This document shows, piece by piece, positions 56,701 through 64,000 of a stretch of DNA of 64,000 nucleotides (position 1 is its first letter; each line of letters begins with the position of its first letter). The position numbers and the translations under genes were made by a program. Below the pieces are notes generated by a model. It was not told the origin of the DNA. It saw only the letters and a list, made by a program, of their open reading frames with translations, and made no database searches. Source of the DNA: Aldrovandia affinis (lineage: Eukaryota > Chordata > Actinopteri > Notacanthiformes > Halosauridae); NCBI GenBank assembly GCA_029706075.1, contig JAINUG010000011.1:1647001-1711000 (forward strand). The letters run 5' to 3'.

Positions 56701-59700
56701 TCCAGCAGCCCAATGCGCATGTGCTCCTGCATCTTGCTGGCCGGGATCTTCTCGCCCGTGATGGGAGATATGAGGTACTCGTCCGGGGTGACCACCGGGG
56801 CTGGGGGCTTGGAGGCTACGCAAGGGAAGAGGGAGACGAAAACCAGTCAACAAGACCACAAACCAAAAACGGCTGCCTGGTCCCCACACTGAACTGTTAT
56901 TCATTTATATCCATCTATGAGTGTCACTCAGATGGCAAAACAATTGCAACTTTAAATTCCCTCAAATTGCCATTTTATTATTGAAAGAGTCTGCATGCTG
57001 CTGGTGTTGTCAGCTGCGGTCGTGGTCGTACCTTTGGGGTCGTAGTCCTTGCGGATGATGACCTGGTCTGGGGTTGGGGGCAGAGGGGGTGGCATGGGGT
57101 TGTCTGGAGGCAAAGGAGCTTTCATACCATCATCATCATCATCAGAGCCCTGGGGAGGATGAATGAGAAAGGTGAATGTGAATAACAGTTTAATTCCGTC
57201 ACTTATCATTTCGTCATAACAAAAGGCACATTTTCTCCCAAATTTGACATTGTAAAATATGCCCCGAATCACTGTTGGGCCATCCACACACATGCAAGCA
57301 GCTGAAATGCAGGCACTATTTTACACACCACGAGTCACACAGTACTGCGGTAGAGTACTAGCACTATTCAAAGGTAAGATGCATCTCTCACAGACCACTA
57401 GAACGTGACACCTGGGACTGCATTTGAAGGAGTAAACGCAGCACTAGCCCAGGTAACGCAGGCAAACTTAAACCCACCCAACGCCTGCCAGGACAAAACA
57501 AACTGTGTCCCGCCGAGGTGGACTACCAGTCAGTTAGCCAATGATGCTTGAGGGTTGAACCCGCTATGTTCAGCTTACTGGACCCAGCCTAACCTTGTGG
57601 TAAACGTATTTTACCGATGGGCGACCGCCCATTTATCGAACACATTAAATATTGAGTAAATGTATGAAAGGGTGTGTCCAGGCCCCTTACTTCGTCCATG
57701 TCCTGCAGCTGGGTGTCCTGGTCAGGCTGCGTGGGGTGACCGTCGTCTCGGTCGTCCCGATCGTCTTCCTCATCCTCGCTTTCCACCTCCATCTCCACCT
57801 CCTCACTCTCGCCAAACTTCTCGTAGCGCTCCTGGATCAGGATGCGCGCTCCCAGCTCCTCGGGCGTGGTGGGAGGGGGGAAGTGACCTGGAGAGCCCCC
57901 GCAGGGAAGAGAGGTTTAGCCTGGGCATCACAGCTTAATCCCATCAATACAGACACCAGTTCCACACAGAGAGCACAATGAATAATCACAATTAATAACT
58001 GAATAAAAGAACCTGAAACAAACAAAAGTATTAAAGCAGAGGAAATGTAAACAAAGTAGTCTAGTAGTCCACCTAGTCATTTTGCTTACAGCCTGCAGGC
58101 CAAAAAATGTAACGGGCCAAAAATTCTACACCTCAAATTGCTCATTGTTATCCATTATTACCGTACAGAAATTGTTTTGGTGCAATGCATGTCTAACCAG
58201 TGGGAGGTTGGGGGTGCAAATGATTGACTGTGAAAAAGACTGAGGTGGGGGGTGACAGGCAGCTTCTCAAAACTATTGATGTATTATGTTGAGTCCCAGA
58301 ATAATCAGGGACTCAATTGTACTTATGCAAGGCAATCAAGACCATGGGAAGGGAACACAATATTTGAGCACATACAACAGAATCTTTATTCCTTTTTGGA
58401 AGGATGATGGTCAGGTATGCACAACAATTACAGTATTAAATTATTTTTCTTTTCCCTGAAATGCAATGAAGAGACAAAAATAAAATCCCAATGGGACCAC
58501 AGGTTGTAGGTTTAATTCCCACTGGGACCACATATACTGAAAAATGTATGCATTCACTACTGTAAATCGCTTTGGATAAAAGTGTCTGCTAAATGGCATA
58601 TATTATTATATATATTATATCATATTAAAAGACCTGAATAGGAATGCATTTTTCAGGAGAGCCCACAATTTAGATGGTGCATCTTGCACAAGCAAGCAAT
58701 ATTTGAACGTCCATGTATCGGCAATATTCGGCAAAATCTCAGATTACAAGGGATCTGTTAACTTTTTTTGATTTAAATGTGTTTGTTACTTTAAATTCAT
58801 GAAGCAAAACCCTGCTCGTTGCTAACATATGTCACTAAAATATCTGTTCACAAGAGATTAGAATAATGTTCGATTGCTAGCTGAAAGCTACTGGATTTAG
58901 GGCAAAGACAACATTGAAGTTGAATACATTAAAATAGTCTTTCAGCACAGGCCAGTTGAAATCAATGTTTCATTGTTATTTTTAAAGACATTTACATATT
59001 TTTCAACAACTTTTCTGTAGCAGGGATGTTTTTTGGGGGATGGGGGTGCTAACGCCAGGCCGCAACCACCTCATTCAACGTTAACAAACACCTTTCTTAA
59101 TAACCTGTTTGCACCAGCCACTATATAGCAACACTGGATCATCACCGTAAGCTACAAGGAGACCCTATTATTGAAACTGAATTTCTGATTGCCGAAATGC
59201 TGAATTTGTCTGGATAATCTCTACATTGCATTCGTTGGCAGGTTCAGTCTGGGTTATATCAGTAAGAAATTCTCATGATTATTCAGAGAGCCGCTTAACC
59301 AAACCTTCCATCCCCGGTAATGGGAATGCCAGAGTATGGCAGCTACCTTGCTCATTGGGTTGGAAGTCCACGGTCTCCACCACCACAAAGTCGTGCCAGT
59401 CGATCTGGGCATAGGCCACGCGCTCCTTCTCTCGCTCCTCTTCCTCCTTCTTCCTCTCACGCTCCTGAAACTTGGCCCACTCCACGCGGTACTTCACCTG
59501 ATGACACAGACGTGACCACGTCAAATGGACAGGAAGTAGAAAAATGCCTTTGTGCTGCGACTCTTATGCAGAGTCACGGTCTGTGTGAAGCACTGCTGGT
59601 CTACCCACCTGGTCCATCACTTCTCTGGGGTTCTCTGCCTCTCTCTTCAGCTTCAGCAGGAGTCCTTTGGGAGGAATGAGGATCTGAAGCACAACAGACA

Positions 59701-61455
59701 CAGCTCATCACACATCAAAACAAACTTGACTATCCAAGCAAGCATTCACACGTTTATCAGAAATTATTTTGTTGAGCGCTGTAACAGATTCTGCACGTTC
59801 GAGACTCCCCCACACCTTGGTGTACTGCTCCACCAACTTGGTGAAGTAGTTGAAAAGGCTGTGCTGAGGCCGCAGGAAGTCAAACTGGTAGTTGCGTTGC
59901 TCTTTCTGCATGAGCTGCGTGAGGAACTGCCGGCCGTTTCGGGACACAAATTGGGCGGTGAGCTTGACCACGTCGAGGTCGAAGGCTGAGATAGAAGGCG
60001 GGTCGGCGATGAACTCAAACTCTGGTGGGGGCTCCTTGGGCACAACGGTCTCGTTGATAACTTGGGCCTGTACCTGGCAAGCAGAAACAGGTAAGAGGGA
60101 CCAAGAAAACATCAGATGCCACCTGCTGCTCACCTGGGAAATTCTTGGGAAATTACATCAAGAATCTAATAATGATGTGAAACATCACAAAATGTGTGAT
60201 GTGATGTGCAATTAGAGCATGTGGGAGAATGGTGTACACATGACTTTGGCAGTGTGGGTTTGTGTGGTATGGGCGTGTGAGATGTGGACACGATGTGTGT
60301 AGGCCCACCTTCTGGGGTAGCTGCTGGGGGGCCTGCTGTAAGGCCTGCTGTTGCATGACCTTGGGCACAAGTGCAGAGGGCTCCTGTCCTTTGCCCTCCT
60401 TGAACTCGTTGACCTTGTGCCGGTAGTAGGCATGGTAGGGGTCATTGGGGTTCAGGAAGTTGAACTTCGGGTTGTTGATCTCGTTCTGCCGGATCCTGGC
60501 CTCAAACTCTGGGCCATTTCTAATAAAAGGTTACAAGAGAAGGAGAAGATAATTTAATGAGAAAACACTGATGTGGAAATGATGCAGTTCTCACTTTAAA
60601 AGGAAAATATCAAATCAGAGTATGTAAATACTTAAGTCACTTTCCTTTGCATATAATTACACAACTCTACAATGGTGTTATGGTTTCCACTTAGGCGTTT
60701 GTAATGCATGCTTGATGCATTGCATCATATACGTATACGACTGCAACGATCGCTCAAGTCAATCTCAAAATGTATTCTCAAAATATGTTCACACCTGGCT
60801 ACAAAGCTGGCGGTTTTGTCAACGATGTTTCGGACTTCAGGAGGCGGGTAGATGATTCCGACAATGGGCTTTGTAGCAGGAGTTTCATCCTTCGGCTCAT
60901 CTGCCTGTAAATACATGATTTTAACATTAGCTAGCGTCACAAGAAATATTTTGTCTAGCCATTTTTGCAAGACTCTCTTATGTTAACTACCTAGGTACGT
61001 TACGTCAGCTACTAAAAGCCTCAGTGCAACGATCAAGTAGCTGCAACTTCAATCGTCGCATACGTGGCTAGTTTTCAACATATATGCAATTGTTATTAGT
61101 CTGCTACTCTTCTAGAAAACATCAAAAATGTCGGAAAAGCTGACAAGATAACCGGTTTCGTTTATGGGTTTTGCCTAATTTTCAAAACAATATATAGCGG
61201 ATGACGGTACTCACCCTATCTGCTAGCAGCAGCTAACTATGGGGCCTACACAATTACAAAGCCTTCGATAGAAAAATCTGGTGAATGGGCCAAAATAACA
61301 TTAGAATAATTACAACCAAGCATTTAGTTAGAATGTTAATAAATCGAGACACAGTAACAATATACACTATAAATATGTAGCTTGTTAGCTAAGACTACCT
61401 TAATGTTGTTGCTGCTGGGCTCCGGCTGAACTATTTGAACAGGCCCGGGCGGCAT
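53638..61455 (-). CDS. SF3A1: SF3A1 (SF3a120), U2 snRNP splicing factor 3A subunit 1; fifteen coding exons
   Basis: Coding exons: 61455–61399, 60904–60795, 60519–60309, 60073–59816, 59683–59609, 59497–59347, 57887–57691, 57149–57032, 56815–56508, 56141–55896, 55495–55291, 54940–54780, 54352–54251, 53979–53908, 53739–53638. All join in phase to 790 codons (human recalled as 793). Domains in order: two SURP modules (about 43–85 and 159–201), a charged helix, an acidic stretch (about 324–347), the conserved PDEYLISPITGEKIPASK block, long proline-rich linkers, and a C-terminal ubiquitin-like domain (about 700–783) ending in the basic RGGRKK tail. In the known complex, SF3A1 with SF3A2 and SF3A3 binds U2 snRNP in the nucleus, and the ubiquitin-like end contacts U1 stem-loop 4. 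It shares a divergent promoter with CCDC157. No missing key blocks were seen. Confidence 0.97.
53908..53979 (-). CDS. SF3A1: SF3A1 coding exon 14 (ubiquitin-like domain)
   Basis: 24 codons, VSVIKVKIHEATGMPAGKQK then LQYE. Acceptor CCGCAG|GTG, donor GAG|GTAAGA. Confidence 0.96.
54251..54352 (-). CDS. SF3A1: SF3A1 coding exon 13 (start of ubiquitin-like domain)
   Basis: 34 codons, GPVAVKVQVPNMQDKTEWKL... to PLTDQ. Acceptor TCTCTCAG|GGC, donor CAG|GTAAGG. Confidence 0.96.
54780..54940 (-). CDS. SF3A1: SF3A1 coding exon 12 (proline-rich linker, nuclear-localisation-like KK)
   Basis: FVPAPPVPQPPSSAPVPLPP..., then EPANKKMKTEDNLMPEEEFL and RRNK. Acceptor CCCCCAG|CC, donor AAG|GTAGGC. Confidence 0.95.
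55291..55495 (-). CDS. SF3A1: SF3A1 coding exon 11 (proline-rich linker)
   Basis: MSSVRPTLLSAVPVLPRPPM..., HAPRINVVPMPPSGPHL and APRPPPMVVPT. Acceptor TGTACAG|ATG, donor CTG|GTGAGC. Confidence 0.95.
55600..55765 (+). repeat. tRNA-derived SINE in SF3A1 intron 10
   Basis: It has the head GGCAGTGTGGCGTAGTGGTT, then AAGGAACCGGGCCTGTAACC, the body AAATATCCAGCTTTATGTAA and a diverged CGCCCGGACAAGAGTGCCCG tail. The B box is eroded. Same family as 9072–9252, 20727–20870 and 28378–28852. Confidence 0.8.
55896..56141 (-). CDS. SF3A1: SF3A1 coding exon 10 (residues 496–577)
   Basis: VTWDGHSGSMARTQQAAQAN..., KEKIGPSKPSDISQPP and a Pro-rich end. Acceptor GCTTTCAG|GTG, donor TCG|GTACAT. Confidence 0.96.
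56508..56815 (-). CDS. SF3A1: SF3A1 coding exon 9 (conserved PRP21-like block)
   Basis: SKPPAPVVTPDEYLISPITG..., MQEHMRIGLLDPRWLEQRD, DIESSLKQLAERRTDIFG, and EEIQKPEEK. This is the most conserved part of the protein. Acceptor TTGCGTAG|CC, donor AAG|GTGCGA. Confidence 0.97.
57032..57149 (-). CDS. SF3A1: SF3A1 coding exon 8 (residues 354–392)
   Basis: GSDDDDDGMKAPLPPDNPMP..., then DQVIIRKDYDPK. Acceptor CCCCAG|GGC, donor AAG|GTACGA with one base of Ala carried over. Confidence 0.95.
57691..57887 (-). CDS. SF3A1: SF3A1 coding exon 7 (acidic segment)
   Basis: It encodes HFPPPTTPEELGARILIQER..., MEVESEDEEDDRDDRDDGH and QDMDE. The Asp/Arg alternation replaces the human DDKQEKAEE segment. Acceptor CTCCAG|GTC, donor GAA|GTAAGG. 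Confidence 0.96.
57888..59346 (-). other. SF3A1: SF3A1 intron 6 (1.46 kb)
   Basis: The largest SF3A1 intron. It carries a SINE fragment (58503–58620). The rest is AT-rich and shows no exon or named repeat. Confidence 0.85.
58503..58620 (+). repeat. 5'-truncated SINE, same family as 35762–35918
   Basis: It keeps the B-box region (GGTTTAATTCCCACTGGGAC), the body ACATATACTGAAAAATGTAT, and the tail CGCTTTGGATAAAAGTGTCT then GCTAAATGGCATATATTAT. The A-box half is missing. Just upstream, CCCAATGGGACCACAGG partly duplicates the tRNA 3' end, suggesting a rearranged copy. Confidence 0.8.
59347..59497 (-). CDS. SF3A1: SF3A1 coding exon 6 (charged helix)
   Basis: It encodes VKYRVEWAKFQERERKKEEE..., then the highly conserved IDWHDFVVVETVDFQPNEQ. 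Acceptor TCATCAG|GTG, donor AAG|GTAGCT, leaving one base for Gly. Confidence 0.97.
59609..59683 (-). CDS. SF3A1: SF3A1 coding exon 5 (residues 213–237)
   Basis: 25 codons, ILIPPKGLLLKLKREAENPR then EVMDQ. Acceptor GCTTCAG|ATC, donor CAG|GTGGGT. Confidence 0.95.
59816..60073 (-). CDS. SF3A1: SF3A1 coding exon 4 (SURP2)
   Basis: It encodes VQAQVINETVVPKEPPPEFE..., then the SURP2 core (FVSRNGRQFLTQLMQKEQRN) and LVEQYTK. Acceptor TTGCCAG|GTA, donor AAG|GTGTGG. Confidence 0.97.
60309..60519 (-). CDS. SF3A1: SF3A1 coding exon 3 (rest of SURP1)
   Basis: It encodes NGPEFEARIRQNEINNPKFN..., then DPYHAYYRHKVNEFKEG and a Gln-rich end. Acceptor TTATTAG|AA, donor AAG|GTGGGC. Confidence 0.97.
60795..60904 (-). 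CDS. SF3A1: SF3A1 coding exon 2 (start of SURP1)
   Basis: It encodes ADEPKDETPATKPIVGIIYP... through VDKTASFVA plus two bases of Arg. Acceptor TTTACAG|GCA, donor CAG|GTGTGA. Confidence 0.96.
60905..61398 (-). other. SF3A1: SF3A1 intron 1
   Basis: 494 bp, non-coding, AT-rich and close to the promoter. TTAGCTA-type motifs are seen. No repeat was recognised. Confidence 0.8.
61399..61455 (-). CDS. SF3A1: SF3A1 coding exon 1 (residues 1–19)
   Basis: It starts MPPGPVQIVQPEPSSNNIK, close to the mammalian MPAGPVQ start. ATG at 61455–61453 has G at -3. Donor AAG|GTAGTC. Confidence 0.93.
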
Positions 61456-61691
61456 GGCTGCGTCAGAATCGGAAAACCTTCGTGTTTTTCAACCACTGCT
61501 GAAACGAAAACACTTTCCTTTGAAGGTTTACAGCAACTTCCGGACTGGAATAGACACAACGGTTATAGATCGTAAACACTTTGTAAAAACAAAACGCTAA
61601 AGACCGCTTCAAATTGCCACCCACTTCTCGCTCTACAGACTCCACAGGAAGTACAATTATTTACTTCCGGAAACGTTCACTTATTCGCTTA

Positions 61692-61707
61692 GCATTGTGG
61701 GAATTGT
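61692..61707 (-). promoter_or_regulatory. ZNF143/STAF-like site
   Basis: On the minus strand ACAATTCCCACAATGC closely resembles the ZNF143 motif (ACTACAATTCCCAGAATGC core). Such sites are frequent in divergent housekeeping promoters. Confidence 0.55.
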
Positions 61708-61713
61708 TATTTT

Positions 61714-61727
61714 GTCACTATGGCAAC
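61714..61727 (+). promoter_or_regulatory. Near-consensus RFX X-box
   Basis: GTCACTATGGCAAC differs at one position from the X-box GTYNCC-AT-RGNAAC. It lies 130–143 bp before the CCDC157 start codon, the usual distance for ciliary or testis genes controlled by RFX factors. Confidence 0.45.
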
Positions 61728-61847
61728 AAGTTGACAACAAGGGCCCTAGCTCGTTGAATATACTGGGGAAATGTTAGCCGTTAGCTGGAGTAAATGTAAC
61801 TAACTGCCTACCAAGGCACCATATTTGTGGGACTGCGTTGAAATTAG

Positions 61848-63810
<1,963 letters not shown>

Positions 63811-64000
63811 GTAAGGACACCGTCTCTCCCATACCAACCAATCTAACTATTGTCAGAGACTAACTGAAAAAATCTGTGTTAAGCTTGTAATATCAACCTT
63901 GTAAAACACACTGGCTTACTAACACTGTTACAAAAAGGCAGGACATCTCAAGCCTCCACTGTTGTAGCCTTAGCCCTATTAGTTATAGTCATGAGCCACA

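Larger units (their letters stand above)
53980..57690 (-). other. SF3A1: SF3A1 introns 7–13 longer than 300 bp: contents
   Basis: Introns 54353–54779, 54941–55290, 55496–55895, 56142–56507 and 57150–57690 are non-coding. Only 55496–55895 holds a clear repeat (the SINE at 55600–55765). A direct repeat of 'TATGTAGGTGCACATTATGTAAAT' type occurs at about 55189–55232. Nothing else was recognised. Confidence 0.7.

Noticed and set aside
56418..56984. 188- and 144-codon plus-strand frames across 56418–56984
   Set aside because: They are antisense shadows of SF3A1 exon 9, whose minus-strand frame matches the known protein.

Overview
This is a fish nuclear genome window. Three vertebrate protein-coding genes are recognised from spliced exons with GT-AG borders in phase. 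The organism is inferred to be a ray-finned fish, probably a teleost. The reasons are the long CA/GT microsatellites, tRNA-derived SINEs with a 'TCGCTTTGGATAAAAG..TCTGCTAAAT' tail, Tc1 and hAT DNA transposons, a CR1-type LINE and TAATG-type repeats. The repeat set resembles that of early-branching teleosts such as elopomorphs, but this is a low-confidence impression from memory.

Layout. 1–17.6 kb: gene-free as far as can be read; dinucleotide repeats, one hAT MITE with perfect 8-bp target duplications (3494–3792), one SINE, and several unique stretches that could be regulatory. 17.6–50.1 kb: TBC1D10A (EPI64), minus strand, nine coding exons, about 498 codons, with two large introns (7.6 and 16.4 kb) full of repeats. 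These include a truncated hAT carrying a transposase 3' end, a pair of inverted SINEs, a 192-bp tandem repeat, a foldback element, long CA/GT arrays and a degraded CR1 LINE with a Tc1 element nested inside it. 50.1–53.6 kb: intergenic, with a degraded Tc1-like element. 53.6–61.5 kb: SF3A1, minus strand, fifteen coding exons, 790 codons. 61.5–61.9 kb: a compact divergent promoter with ETS-like, ZNF143-like and near-consensus RFX X-box motifs. 61.9 kb to the end: first four coding exons of CCDC157, plus strand, continuing past the window.

The order and orientation TBC1D10A–SF3A1–CCDC157 match human chromosome 22q12 as I recall it, which supports the gene names. The three products do not form one pathway: a Rab GTPase-activating protein of microvilli, a core U2 snRNP splicing subunit, and a coiled-coil protein. 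The only functional coupling suggested by the sequence is the shared SF3A1/CCDC157 promoter. I see no CRISPR, operon or previously undescribed multi-gene system. The more unusual material is repeat architecture in TBC1D10A introns 1 and 2. All exon borders were read by eye and by reading-frame continuity, with no transcript data.
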